A stretch of 64,000 nt of DNA, taken from assembly GCA_026416815.1 (NCBI GenBank), contig JAOAEJ010000080.1, positions 1 to 64,000 on the forward strand, given 5' to 3'. This DNA comes from Clostridia bacterium (lineage in GTDB: Bacteria; Bacillota; Clostridia; Acetivibrionales; DSM-2933). Shown here in pieces: positions 48,801-57,232 of the stretch (position 1 is its first letter; every line of letters begins with the position of its first letter). A program made the translations under genes and the position numbers. Below the pieces are notes generated by a model. The model was given only the letters and a program-made list of their open reading frames with translations, was not told where the DNA came from and searched no databases.

Positions 48801-51800
48801 ATACTTGAGCAGGTTAAAGAAGACAGCAGTAAAAACATAGATGATATGGCTCTTCTGTCAAAGGAGCAGCAAAAGCAGCTGATAGCCCGCTTCAGCAATT
48901 TTGGGGAACTGGATATAGGCAATATGCCTACTCACCAGTTATTTGAGCAGCAGGTTGAAAATAATCCAATGCACATAGCGGCGGTCTATGAGAACGAAAG
49001 CATTACATATGGCGAGCTGAATAAAAAGGCTAACCAGCTGGCCCATTTGATAAGGAAGCAGGGTATAGTAAACAACGACCCTGTGGGAATCATGGTAAAC
49101 AGAGGCATAAACACACTGATAGGAATACTCGGAATATTAAAAGCCGGGGGAACCTATGTGCCTATAGACCCAGGATACCCCGACGCAAGGGTTGGCTACA
49201 TGCTCAAGCACAGTGAAACAAAGGTACTCGTGACGGAAAGCACTTTGTTTGAAAAGGTCACCAAGCTGGCAGAAGGTGAAAACAGCTTAAATGCTCTGAT
49301 AGACCTTGCAGGAGAAACTATCATTCCGGTAAAAGGCATAAGCCGCAGCTTTAACCTAAATGATATAAGGAGCCAGGATACGTCCAACCCAGAAAATGTA
49401 AACGCTATGGACGACCTGATGTATATAATCTATACCTCAGGCTCTACAGGACTGCCTAAAGGCGTAATGGTAACCCATTCAAATGCAGTTAACTATACAA
49501 AATGGAGCATAAGTGATTCCAGGCTTTGCAATAACGACAGGATGATGCTGGTTACATCCATAAGCTTTGATATATCGGTATTTGAGATATTTGGAGCACT
49601 TTTAAGCGGTGCCACCCTGTATATAGTATCAGCAGACAGGCTTAAGGACTCACAGCTTTTGGAGGAGTATATCAAGGACAACTCAATAACCATATGGCAC
49701 TCGGTACCTACATTGATGTCTCAAATGCTTTTAACGTTAGAAAGTGGAAATCTTCCATCAGTAAGAAGAATTATGATTGGGGGAGAGGCATGGAGTATAG
49801 AGCTTGCAAAAGGAATAAGGGAGAACTTCCCCAAAGCTGAAATCGTCAACATGTACGGCCCTACCGAAGCAACCATTTGGGTAAGCAGCTATGTGATAGG
49901 TGATGAGTTGGATACGATTACCTCAATACCTATAGGGAAACCAATAGCAAACAACAGCATTATCATCCTTGATTCCGACAGGAAGCTGTGCAGTATAGGA
50001 ATACCCGGAGATATCTATGTTAGCGGTTCAAACATCACAAAGGGCTACTACAAGGACGAGGCAAAGACGAAAGAGGTATTCATAAAGGATGAGACAACAG
50101 GTGAAATAATTTATAAGACGGGAGATACCGGAAGATATCTGTCCAATGGGAATGTAGAATTCCTCGGCAGAAAAGACGGAATGGTAAAGGTAAGGGGCTA
50201 CAGGATAGAAGTAGGGGAAATAGAAAACATAATGCTCACCAGCGAAAGAATCAGTCAGGCTGCGGTAATAGCAATGAAAGATGGTGATACAAGCAAGCTT
50301 GTGTGCTTCTATGTATCAGACGATGAGATAGCTGCAGCAGAATTGAGGGGTCATTTAAAGTCAAGGCTTCCCGACTATATGATTCCTTCCCAGTTTGTCA
50401 GAGTTGAAAAAATGCCGCTAACTCCAAACGGCAAAATAGATAGGAAGGCTCTTCCTGCACTGTGCAAAAATATAAGCGTAGAGGTAGAATATGAAAGTGC
50501 TTCTACCCCTATAGAAGAAAAATTAACTGCTATATGGCAGGAAATGCTGGATATCAAAAACATAGGAGTAAACCACAACTTCTTTGATATTGGGGGCAAT
50601 TCCTTCCTGATAATAAAAATGGTTGTGGAAATGCAAAAAAGAGGGCTGGAAGTAAAGGCCTCGGATATGTATCTCTATAAGACCATAAGAGAACTGGCAG
50701 CATATATCGAAAGTAAGGGTACCAAGGTTGAAGGCAGTAAACCCCAAAGTGCAAAGGCTGAAAGCATTAAAAAGGCTGAGAGTATAGCTGTAACGCCTGT
50801 GAGTGCCGCTACCTCTGTTGCAAAGGATATAAGCTCTGCAAACGCGCTGCATGAGTACTTGAAGGGTATGAGCATTACATGCGGTCACCCGGTAATTTTC
50901 TCTGCAAGCAGATGGGTTGTATTAAACAGATGGCTGATTAAGAGTGAGCCCTTCAAAGCCTATGACCTCGACAGTGTAATGCCTTACTTTGATACCGGTG
51001 CGAGGGTACTAAGCGAAAATGAATGCTTCTCCCTTTCAAAAGAAGAGGCTGAAAACAACTGGAGATACTATATTTCAAACTTCAAGGAGAGGTTTAACCA
51101 GTCGTGTACCGTAGAAAAGGCCTTCACAAGAGGGGAAGACAGGTATATATACTGCCTGAGCGATGTGTACTGTACAAAAGCCCAGGACGTGCTTATAAAT
51201 ATAAATACCTTCATGCCTGTGCCTATGAGGGTGTGGATAAACGGACAGCTTGTGTTTAAGGGCAGCAGCAAATACTTCTGTTCCTTTGACCACTTTATCA
51301 TATTCAGGCTTAATGAGGGCTACAACACCATACTCATAGAAAGAATGATGACCTCCGAGACTACCGCTCAGACGGAATTCATAATAATATTGAGGCCATG
51401 TGAACATCTGCTGGACGAGGGTATGGCATATACCTTCTTTGACAGAAGCTTTCTTGATAGTATTGAGAATTCATACAGCATTATCCCGGATACGGCATTC
51501 TTCCAACAGGAAGAAGAAATGGGGGTGGTAGTTTTACCTCAATGCTTCAGAAGCGGCGAAGAAGAATCCATAAAAGTAAGTATATCCGATTCAAGCGGCA
51601 GGCTACTCGATACAACAAATACCACCACAGCAAAAAGGTTTGTACTAAATGTGGATACGGGTATAAACGGAGTGGTGAGAGTTGAAGCAGAAAGCATGGT
51701 AAACCCTGCAAAACGCTCCCAGGCATATGTATTCAAAGGAGATTTCATAACTGTAAGGGACAGAATGATTAAACAAGCGCTGCAAAGGCAGGACTGCACC

Positions 51801-53516
51801 AGTGAAATCATAACTTCCTTAATGAGGCTGTCGGAGATTCCCGATGTGGGAACAGGGCTGATAAAGGGAACTCCGGAGATTATGAACCAGTACCTTTACG
51901 ATAAAGTGTTTGATAAATACTTGAAGTTTGAAAACTATTTGAGTTCTCCTGACACCGGGGAAAAGAAAACCCTGTTTGATGTGTATACAGGTAGTGCAGC
52001 TGTATTTAAAAACAGTGAGATAGATGAAGCCTTTACACCATACAGCGTATACCTGCCCGAGGGCTACACTCCTGAAAATAGATATCCTCTGCTGGTATTC
52101 TTCAATAACGGAGCAGGACTGCCCGATACCATGAACTATGTAAAAAAGGGAAGGTTTAGCGAAGCAATCATTGTAAACCTGGTGGGCAGGCCAAACAGCA
52201 GCGATTTTATTGATGAAATAAATACCACCAATATAATAAGGGATACGCTAGAGAAGCTAAGTGTAGACAGGGACAGAATCTATATAATGGGCTACTGTGC
52301 CGGGGGTATAAAATGCTTTACAACTGCACTAAGGCAGCCGGGATTGGCAGCAGCTATGGTAAATGTGGTAGGTGCTCCCGAGTTTGACATAAACAGCCCT
52401 GAGCTGGAATACTTAAAGAATATTGAGTCCACAACAGTCTACAACCTGTGCAGTATAGACGATTGGTTCTATCCGGGACAGATGGCCTTAAGCACAGTGA
52501 AGGAACTGAAGAAGCTTAAAAACTATGCCTACTGCGATTTTAGCCACAATGAGTTTAATGACATACATAACTCAAGGGTGCTGCTAAAGACGCTGACAGA
52601 GGAGAAGAGAGAAAAATACCCTAAAAAGCTGTATTTTACAGTCTATGAGCCTGCTTATAACAGGTCATACTGGCTGACAGTGGAGAGGACAGAGGAGTTA
52701 AAACAGAAGGCAGTGATTGAAGCTGAAATAATAGCTTCAAATCATATAAGTATTAACTCAAAGAATGTAAAATCCTTTAGCGTCCTTGTTGACACTGAAG
52801 CAATGGATCTTGATGAGGACATTGAGATATGCGTAAATGGCTTAAGCAGGAAGATAGCACTGCACAGCTACTCAAAGGTATGGGTAACAATAGAGGAAAG
52901 CAGCTTGGATGTAAGTACAGCAGCTATGTCACAAGACAATTTCCACACTGAATATGATTATATTGGCTTTGATGAAAAACTGCTGGGAATCAAGCAATTG
53001 TACCTGAAGAAGTGTGTTATAGTTAAACCCGATAATTATAAAGCTGCAAGTGAATCTATTGCTAACGAGATTGTCTATAGACTGTGCAATCCTCTAAAAG
53101 CCAGTGCTAGGGCATATAAATATGCAGAGGTGTTTGAGGGTGAAACAAACTCTGCAAAGCTTGCACAAAGCAACTTCGTGTATTTGATTGATGTTAGGGA
53201 TATAAGCAGTATTCAGGAAGAAGTAATGGCCTTAGCAGGAATTACAGCAAAGGTTGGCGGGTTAGAATATACTAATATAGAGTTTATGGGTGAATATTTT
53301 GCCTTGATAAAACGCCCAAATCCTTTTAGTGGGGAAAAGTTTGCACTGTTTGTTGTCTACAATAGTAACGCAGTACAGCATGAACTGTTGAACCTTCTGA
53401 ACTCCTTTGACACAAATCCTTTATTCTACAGTGAGGCTGTAGTGTTCAATGAGGGAAGCTATCGCTGCTTTAGAGAGCAAGATAATCGGGGAGCAGATTT
53501 GGTGAGGAATCCATAA
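42879..53516 (+). CDS. Hybrid PKS-NRPS: KS-DH-KR-ACP-C-A-T with fused ~900-residue Cys-hydrolase region
   Basis: 3545 residues. The N-terminal helical docking segment (LEKDAAKAMLKKIQEF) is followed by a KS (C210, H340, H380). The DH has HLISGHSVIP at 696-705 and D863, with Ser at the position usually Gln/His. The KR is at about 1185-1400, and the ACP has S1513. There is no AT. The C domain has HHIITDGW near 1703. The A pocket D-I-F-H-M-G-M-I-W gives no safe prediction, perhaps a small residue. The carrier has S2575. From about 2605 the protein leaves NRPS architecture: a jelly-roll-like region (MRVWINGQLVF), then an alpha/beta hydrolase at about 3030-3240 with GYCAGG (C3140) where GxSxG is expected, D3194/D3195 and H3223, then about 300 residues beginning TVYEPAYNRSYWLTV. 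This is the likely terminal and release module. Confidence 0.94.
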   Translation: MELIKNYIYSQVASKQLEKDAAKAMLKKIQEFSEQQNKKADDIAVIGLACRFPGAQNAEEYWNVLKDGINCISTFPENRRKDTDKLLPENLDTSGDVYSRGGYLDEVDKFDAGFFRISPKEAELMDPTQRLFLETAWEAIEDAGLGGRRIYGTKTGVYVGKDTTNGVGYTTLIDEDDPLKQTGATTSILASRLSYILDLKGPGIVLDTACSSSLAAMHMAVNAMKNGEIDIAVVGGVSVSLLPVRGGMVDSPDEMIRAFDKDANGTVWGEGAGAVILKPLKKALRDRDNVYAVIKGSALNNDGSSNGITAPSAEAQAEVIQQAWKSAGVEPKTISYIEAHGTGTKLGDPIEIKGITMAFKRFTAEKQFCAIGSVKTNIGHLVGAAGISSFIKAVLSLKNKKIPATLNVKEPNPLINFVDSPVYLNNSLSEWKTEGFPRRCGVSSFGFSGTNCHVILEEAPEASKAPAGELNRHVFTLSAKTEESIHGLIKKYIEFLDRNQSNDIGNICYTRNAGRNHYSYRLAVTAASTDELKRKIKKAYEAGLGKNGLELDGIYFGKHNIVLNKEQKAAGELSEEEKIALSSRVNEAITQHIESGKEFGDLIENVCKLYVEGADIEWSRIYKEGLYSTLNLPAYQFDRKRYWAELQKPQASNKVSNASDEEPCSSLIDKCLVSTMGECIFTTEFSVDKHWILNEHLISGHSVIPGTTYIEMVMQAGKEYFKSSFLGLRNIQFYTPLVFNRADVKTVHTILREQDGKVLFTVASCADGNNSIGQTQWTLHATGELVKDEFGTPERYDIKALKEQLGESKEINLIEGGVMSFGPRWKCARNVRVGQNEALAYLELLPELAEDVKEYTLHPAILDIATSIGYSQVADKGLYLPFSYGEINVYRPIPAKCYSRISPMLELGKEYEIIKYNVEILDENGEIAVDIKDFSLKRAGDIHNRIRTLSQKESSFYNTVWKTEELTLSNTLPEGILIFKDGKQIGETIAQKLQNSGKKVIAVELGKEFKRLDENKYAIGGTQADYDRLLEQINDTNISLIIHMQSITGETVIDTVEQLERQHQTSVSSLFYLAKAVLKSKFKNGIDIVLAAENANEVTARESTINPHGAALFGLGKVIGQEYPDIKVRCIDIDENTSSESIMDELKAENSRYVNAYREGKRYAEVLQKVELVNEETKEPEIKDSGVYIITGGTGGIGIEICSFLASKNKVNLALINRSKLPERSEWAAIVEKNEDKKLASKLSKIKQIEDTGSKVDLYSADVSNYSEMSNLVSQLRQKYGKINGIIHGAGVAGDGFIVRKDEEVFNKVLAPKIYGTWILNDVTKGDNLDFFVMFSSLASLMGGNGQGDYTAANAFMDAFAAYRSKSGKRTVTINWPAWKETGMAYDYGVNHDTIFKALGTQEAVYGFDKALNSSYNGIIIGELNYSNKILAGDQSIIYLSDEIKAAVQGWKRKSAAKASGEAHKKGYSVEISGRENGEYTEAEKQVAQIWAEAFGLQAINIYDDFYQLGGDSILAIKISNSITQRMNTKVDIVELLEHSSVSDLASYLGEQKGEEKAQGAKTEVDELLEDKSYELSSAQKRMWFLQKYDPSITAYNLQGTLFVDLELNIEKFNSALSTVLERHSALRTVITENAGDPKQVILNKLDLKVEFQDISSEKDREIVLKNLLHEENKYVFDLSKPLIRVSVYKLEAKRYCIHVNMHHIITDGWSSKIFFDELSKVYFAYSQGKEHGLEPLKLRYADLVERQISWLKSEEAQRAEEYWLKELDKPLPVLNLPLDFNRPQMQTYNGSFIKFSIPAENARRLKEVSRQLNSTPYMLFLSAYFLLLKKVTLDNDIIVGFPIAGRDSRELENVIGMFMNTACIRVNFDGINEFKQLVTYVKEKCLTAYKNGKYPFDLLVTKVNPERDLSRSPIFSTMFQFFEAIPQENEGVSQYELSVLCREAGDEIEVRLEYNSDLFKRETAELFARYFLNILEQVKEDSSKNIDDMALLSKEQQKQLIARFSNFGELDIGNMPTHQLFEQQVENNPMHIAAVYENESITYGELNKKANQLAHLIRKQGIVNNDPVGIMVNRGINTLIGILGILKAGGTYVPIDPGYPDARVGYMLKHSETKVLVTESTLFEKVTKLAEGENSLNALIDLAGETIIPVKGISRSFNLNDIRSQDTSNPENVNAMDDLMYIIYTSGSTGLPKGVMVTHSNAVNYTKWSISDSRLCNNDRMMLVTSISFDISVFEIFGALLSGATLYIVSADRLKDSQLLEEYIKDNSITIWHSVPTLMSQMLLTLESGNLPSVRRIMIGGEAWSIELAKGIRENFPKAEIVNMYGPTEATIWVSSYVIGDELDTITSIPIGKPIANNSIIILDSDRKLCSIGIPGDIYVSGSNITKGYYKDEAKTKEVFIKDETTGEIIYKTGDTGRYLSNGNVEFLGRKDGMVKVRGYRIEVGEIENIMLTSERISQAAVIAMKDGDTSKLVCFYVSDDEIAAAELRGHLKSRLPDYMIPSQFVRVEKMPLTPNGKIDRKALPALCKNISVEVEYESASTPIEEKLTAIWQEMLDIKNIGVNHNFFDIGGNSFLIIKMVVEMQKRGLEVKASDMYLYKTIRELAAYIESKGTKVEGSKPQSAKAESIKKAESIAVTPVSAATSVAKDISSANALHEYLKGMSITCGHPVIFSASRWVVLNRWLIKSEPFKAYDLDSVMPYFDTGARVLSENECFSLSKEEAENNWRYYISNFKERFNQSCTVEKAFTRGEDRYIYCLSDVYCTKAQDVLININTFMPVPMRVWINGQLVFKGSSKYFCSFDHFIIFRLNEGYNTILIERMMTSETTAQTEFIIILRPCEHLLDEGMAYTFFDRSFLDSIENSYSIIPDTAFFQQEEEMGVVVLPQCFRSGEEESIKVSISDSSGRLLDTTNTTTAKRFVLNVDTGINGVVRVEAESMVNPAKRSQAYVFKGDFITVRDRMIKQALQRQDCTSEIITSLMRLSEIPDVGTGLIKGTPEIMNQYLYDKVFDKYLKFENYLSSPDTGEKKTLFDVYTGSAAVFKNSEIDEAFTPYSVYLPEGYTPENRYPLLVFFNNGAGLPDTMNYVKKGRFSEAIIVNLVGRPNSSDFIDEINTTNIIRDTLEKLSVDRDRIYIMGYCAGGIKCFTTALRQPGLAAAMVNVVGAPEFDINSPELEYLKNIESTTVYNLCSIDDWFYPGQMALSTVKELKKLKNYAYCDFSHNEFNDIHNSRVLLKTLTEEKREKYPKKLYFTVYEPAYNRSYWLTVERTEELKQKAVIEAEIIASNHISINSKNVKSFSVLVDTEAMDLDEDIEICVNGLSRKIALHSYSKVWVTIEESSLDVSTAAMSQDNFHTEYDYIGFDEKLLGIKQLYLKKCVIVKPDNYKAASESIANEIVYRLCNPLKASARAYKYAEVFEGETNSAKLAQSNFVYLIDVRDISSIQEEVMALAGITAKVGGLEYTNIEFMGEYFALIKRPNPFSGEKFALFVVYNSNAVQHELLNLLNSFDTNPLFYSEAVVFNEGSYRCFREQDNRGADLVRNP

Positions 53517-53580
53517 TAAAAGGTTTAGAGACAATGGTCAACATAGCTAAGTTATACCCTAGTTGGTAGTGTGAAAAGAT

Positions 53581-53618
53581 AGAAAGAGATATCAGGTGTG
53601 TACCTGCTATCTCTTTCT
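53581..53618. terminator. Bidirectional terminator between the PKS-NRPS and AraC genes
   Basis: AGAAAGAGAT (53581-53590) pairs with ATCTCTTTCT (53609-53618), with an inner AGGT/ACCT stem. T-rich bases flank both sides, which suits two convergent genes. Confidence 0.75.
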
Positions 53619-53640
53619 ACTTAACTTTCTTCGGCTTATA

Positions 53641-54633
53641 TCATAGAGGCTTTATAGGAACATATATATCAACAATATGTTTCTTTTCAGGATGTTCTTC
53701 CGGGGCATTCAAATACATCTCGAAGCACGCACCATCATCAGGTTGATAGCCGCTTTCGGGAAGCCATTTGCCATACATGGAAGCCCATGCGTCCTGATAC
53801 TGGTCTTCATTCAATTCGAAATGCCCTATGGCGTACTTTCCGCCCGGAATAGTCATTTTACCAATCTCCCCATCCACTTCAGTATCTTCAGGAACAGTGA
53901 GGCACACGCTGATTCTTAGCTTATCTTCCTCGGTTATTTCCGGACTGTCATGGTACAAAGTAAGCGTTTGCGTTTCAGGAAAATGTATAAGGTCTCTTGC
54001 TCCCGCCCATTTGAAAAGCTTGTCAAAAAGCTTTGAGAATAGAGTAGAATCACCCTTGTACGGGCCGATATGCCGGACATATGCTACGCACATTTCATTT
54101 ACTTCCTTTACCTCAATACTATAAGAGATATTTGTCATAATATAATTCCTCCATACAATATTTTTTCTTACATTATTATTGTAAAGGAAGATATCTAAAG
54201 AAACTTTTCCTTGACTGCTATCCGCTTTTCCTATTTTGCTATCCACTTTGCAATTCTTGCTTTCTTGGATATTATCCAGTTTAGTCCTCCATTTACTGGC
54301 GCTTATATTAAAATACTTTTTAAATGCCTTGGCAAAGGAAGCTTGGTTTGAAAATCCACATTCCAGGGAAATTTCAGTAACCGATTTTTTAGGGTTTGCA
54401 AGGAGGAGAAATGCGGCTTTTTCCAGACGGATTCTCTGGATATACTGAAATAAAGGTTCACCCACCATGGTGCTAAAAATCCTATGAAAATGATAGGGAG
54501 AGAAGTTTGCCACCTGGGAAAGAGTTTCAAGCCTCAATTCTTCTCCAAGGTTGGCTTCTATATAATCCTGAACCCTGTTAATCCTTGAGGTGTATTCTTC
54601 CAGTAAAATCTCTTTTCTGTAATCCTCTTGCAT
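53641..54633 (-). CDS. AraC-family regulator with GyrI-like effector domain
   Basis: 330 residues from an ATG with a strong GGGAGGAAAGG site. Residues about 15-120 hold two helix-turn-helices (LETLSQVANFSPYHFHRIF and VTEISLECGFSNQASFAKAF). About 170-330 is a GyrI-like/SOUL-type small-molecule domain (YSIEVKEVNEMCVAYVRHIGPY, ending HIVDIYVPIK). Rob/SoxS-like fusions of this kind sense lipophilic or amphipathic compounds and activate efflux or stress genes. It is last in a run of minus-strand genes, 58 bases behind the GH13 gene, and convergent with the PKS-NRPS gene. It could respond to the cluster product, but nothing in the sequence proves this. Confidence 0.92.
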   Translation of the reverse strand: MQEDYRKEILLEEYTSRINRVQDYIEANLGEELRLETLSQVANFSPYHFHRIFSTMVGEPLFQYIQRIRLEKAAFLLLANPKKSVTEISLECGFSNQASFAKAFKKYFNISASKWRTKLDNIQESKNCKVDSKIGKADSSQGKVSLDIFLYNNNVRKNIVWRNYIMTNISYSIEVKEVNEMCVAYVRHIGPYKGDSTLFSKLFDKLFKWAGARDLIHFPETQTLTLYHDSPEITEEDKLRISVCLTVPEDTEVDGEIGKMTIPGGKYAIGHFELNEDQYQDAWASMYGKWLPESGYQPDDGACFEMYLNAPEEHPEKKHIVDIYVPIKPL

Positions 54634-54691
54634 ACCTTTCCTCCCGGTTAAAAATCCATTGCTATAGTAAATTTTAAGATATGCTTAATCG

Positions 54692-55984
54692 CTATCTTAT
54701 TTCAAAAATTACCGGTCTCGTTCCCAATTTGAGATTGCCATCAGCTACAACAATATCCTCACCGGTAATGAGGTTTTTGTAAATACCATCGTTACAATCT
54801 ACTTTAAGTACTCCTTCTTTTCTTTCAACGTTAAACACTCCAAAGACCTTTTTAACACCGTCTTCATAAGACGCTAGAATGACACCTTGCTTATCAGTTT
54901 TATGCAGAATATATTTACCCTTTGCAAAAATAGGGTCTTTTTTAAGCTGCCCAAGTACTTTCATGTACGAATCAAATCGGTGCTCCATACCGCTCCAGTT
55001 AACTATGTCCTTATCAAACAAACTTGGGGTTTTGTCATCCATAGCCTCCTGCCCTGCATATAGTAAGACAGCTCCTTTTTGGAAGTATAAGAATGCAGTC
55101 CACATAGCCAGATCTTCTTTTACAGGGAATAGTACTCTAGCCCTTTCGGTGTCATGGTTTTCTATAAAGCGTAACTTCACATAGTTGGCAGGGTAAACAA
55201 ACTCATGTGTACGCAGTCTTTCTATATATGTTTCAAGGCTAGCATCGCCCTTCAGGTAGGGGCGGAAGGCAAAATCATATTCATAATCATAGGTCATATC
55301 AAAGGCCTGATACATCTCGCAATCGGAAGTTGCATTAAACTCTTTTTCACGCAAGTAAGCTATAAACTCCGGGCTGATACTGTCTGCAAGCCAGATAATG
55401 TCATCCTTGACCTTTGATACCTCCTCTCTTGCTTTCAACCAGAACTCAAGGGGAACAAGCTGTGACAAGTCACATCTGAAGCCGTCCACACCAAGGTTTG
55501 CCCAATACTTTAGTGACTCTATCTGATACTCCCAAAGGTCCATATTTGAATAATCCAAGTCAATTACGTCATCACAATGTTCAATTTTGCTTCCTATGCA
55601 ACCGTCAGCTTTACGGTAAAACCAATCGGGATGGTTTTTATGCAATTCTGACTCATAAGAAGTAAAGTTATAAACTACGTCTATCATGATCTTTAAGTCT
55701 TTACTATGTATACTATCAATAAGGTGCTTGAATTCTTCAAGAGTGCCATACTCTGGATTGACTTCGCGGTAGTTCTGTACCGAGTAAATGCAGCCAAGTG
55801 TTCCTTTTTTATTTGTTTGGCCTACTGGATGAATAGGCAAAAACCATAGGATATCCACTCCAAGGTCTTTGATTCTGTCGAGATCCTTTTCTATACCTTT
55901 AAATGTAGCATTTTCACTATAGTTTCGCAGATATACTGAATATATAATCTTATTTCTAAGGTCTGTAGTTGTGTATTTAGCCAT
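54692..55984 (-). CDS. GH13-family protein with substituted catalytic residues
   Basis: 430 residues covering an alpha-amylase barrel and a short C-terminal beta domain, without signal peptide. Region II is intact (GFRCDL, nucleophile D172) and so is region IV (FIENHD, H277, D278). In region I the His of DxxxNH is Phe (DVVYNF, F107). The acid/base Glu expected in the WLAES-type segment is Asp (WLADS, D201). Family knowledge says these two residues bind substrate at -1 and protonate the leaving group, so ordinary hydrolysis is probably weak or lost. Intact length and good codon structure argue against simple decay. It lies between a zinc alcohol dehydrogenase and an AraC regulator. The GGAG site supports the ATG. 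Confidence 0.88.
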   Translation of the reverse strand: MAKYTTTDLRNKIIYSVYLRNYSENATFKGIEKDLDRIKDLGVDILWFLPIHPVGQTNKKGTLGCIYSVQNYREVNPEYGTLEEFKHLIDSIHSKDLKIMIDVVYNFTSYESELHKNHPDWFYRKADGCIGSKIEHCDDVIDLDYSNMDLWEYQIESLKYWANLGVDGFRCDLSQLVPLEFWLKAREEVSKVKDDIIWLADSISPEFIAYLREKEFNATSDCEMYQAFDMTYDYEYDFAFRPYLKGDASLETYIERLRTHEFVYPANYVKLRFIENHDTERARVLFPVKEDLAMWTAFLYFQKGAVLLYAGQEAMDDKTPSLFDKDIVNWSGMEHRFDSYMKVLGQLKKDPIFAKGKYILHKTDKQGVILASYEDGVKKVFGVFNVERKEGVLKVDCNDGIYKNLITGEDIVVADGNLKLGTRPVIFEIR

Positions 55985-56040
55985 AGTAACACTCCATTTT
56001 TATATTAAAAAAATTAAATACAGAGATAAGTTTGTTTTGA

Positions 56041-57108
56041 TTAGTCAAAGCAAATTTGAGTCTTAATAGATTTAAAGGCATCTTTCTCAAAAACGTCAAC
56101 AGACTCCATTTCCGAGACATTTACCTTCTTTGTTATCATCCAGGAAACAAGGTCTTGGTGATCGTTGAGGAATGATATAACTTCTTCAAAGGAGCCTGTT
56201 CCTCCAATGCTTCCTCTAACTGATAATGCTTTCAGTACAATCTTATTTGCCTCAATTTCTCCATTAGGGTACATTCCGAGGAGTACAACCGTACCACCAG
56301 CTTGAACCAGACTAAGAGAAGTATTTAGAGCTTTAGGACTCCCACTTACTTCAAAAATTATATCGTAAATTGAAGTGCTCAATAAACCTGCATAATTACT
56401 GCTGTCTCCTGCAGCCTCAAGCTCAGCAAATTCAAGTTCGGGATAAACGGATTTTATAAAATCAATGCGTTCTTTTGCAAGCTCATAGACTTTAACATTT
56501 TGTTTCTTAAACATATGCTTCAATAATATATACACAGCGATACCCAATGGACCGGCACCAATTATAAGGATGCTGTCATCCGAAGATTTATGCAGGCATT
56601 TGCTTGTATTGTCAAAGGCAGCCAATGACTTTTTAATACCATTTAAGGCAACAGAAAACAACTCGGCCAATGCAAGGATATCAAGGGACATATTAGCTGG
56701 AGCTGCGTATAAATGCTTTACAGGTACTTTGACATACTCCTGGGCAAACCCGTCAATAGTTATACCGAATTTTTCAATTCTTGTACAAATGTTCTTATCC
56801 CTTTGACAGTCAAGGCAGAATGAGCAGTCAGTACCCCACTTTGAGCAATCCCCGGTTACAATATCCCCAACTTTAAGCTTGGAGTCGGGGGAGTTTATTT
56901 CTACGATTGTCCCAGACCATTCGTGACCAAAGACCAGGGGATAATTGGAAGGTCCCGAATAGTTACCGTTATATAACTTATAATCGGAGCCGCAGAGACT
57001 TACGTGGCTTATCTTTACAATAGCTTCTTCGGGCTCTACTTGTAGGTGTTCGTGAGGGGAATTTATCACTTCCAAATTATTTTTGCCGACAATTGTTAAT
57101 ATCTTCAT
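56041..57108 (-). CDS. Zinc-dependent alcohol dehydrogenase (MDR), possibly cyclitol-specific
   Basis: 355 residues from the ATG at 57108, preferred over an earlier ATG because AGGAGA lies six bases before it. Catalytic zinc residues are C39 (CGSD) and H62-E63 (GHEWSG). Structural-zinc cysteines are C95, C98, C101 and C108. NAD(P) is bound by GAGPLG. The GHEWSG block and layout recall sorbitol/threonine dehydrogenases and the zinc type 2-deoxy-scyllo-inosamine dehydrogenases of aminoglycoside pathways. A cyclitol substrate is suggested by the TIM-barrel isomerase upstream and the inosose-synthase-like gene at 59402, but this is inference. It belongs to the minus-strand unit 58063-53641. Confidence 0.9.
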   Translation of the reverse strand: MKILTIVGKNNLEVINSPHEHLQVEPEEAIVKISHVSLCGSDYKLYNGNYSGPSNYPLVFGHEWSGTIVEINSPDSKLKVGDIVTGDCSKWGTDCSFCLDCQRDKNICTRIEKFGITIDGFAQEYVKVPVKHLYAAPANMSLDILALAELFSVALNGIKKSLAAFDNTSKCLHKSSDDSILIIGAGPLGIAVYILLKHMFKKQNVKVYELAKERIDFIKSVYPELEFAELEAAGDSSNYAGLLSTSIYDIIFEVSGSPKALNTSLSLVQAGGTVVLLGMYPNGEIEANKIVLKALSVRGSIGGTGSFEEVISFLNDHQDLVSWMITKKVNVSEMESVDVFEKDAFKSIKTQICFD

Positions 57109-57232
57109 ATGTATTCTCCTGTTCATAAAAGCTGATTATAATAGATTGTTTACTGCAAAGCTTTAATTAGGCGTGCAGGGGAGGGGGTGGCAAAAAAATC
57201 CAACTGCCATTACATCTGTATATTATCAAAAT

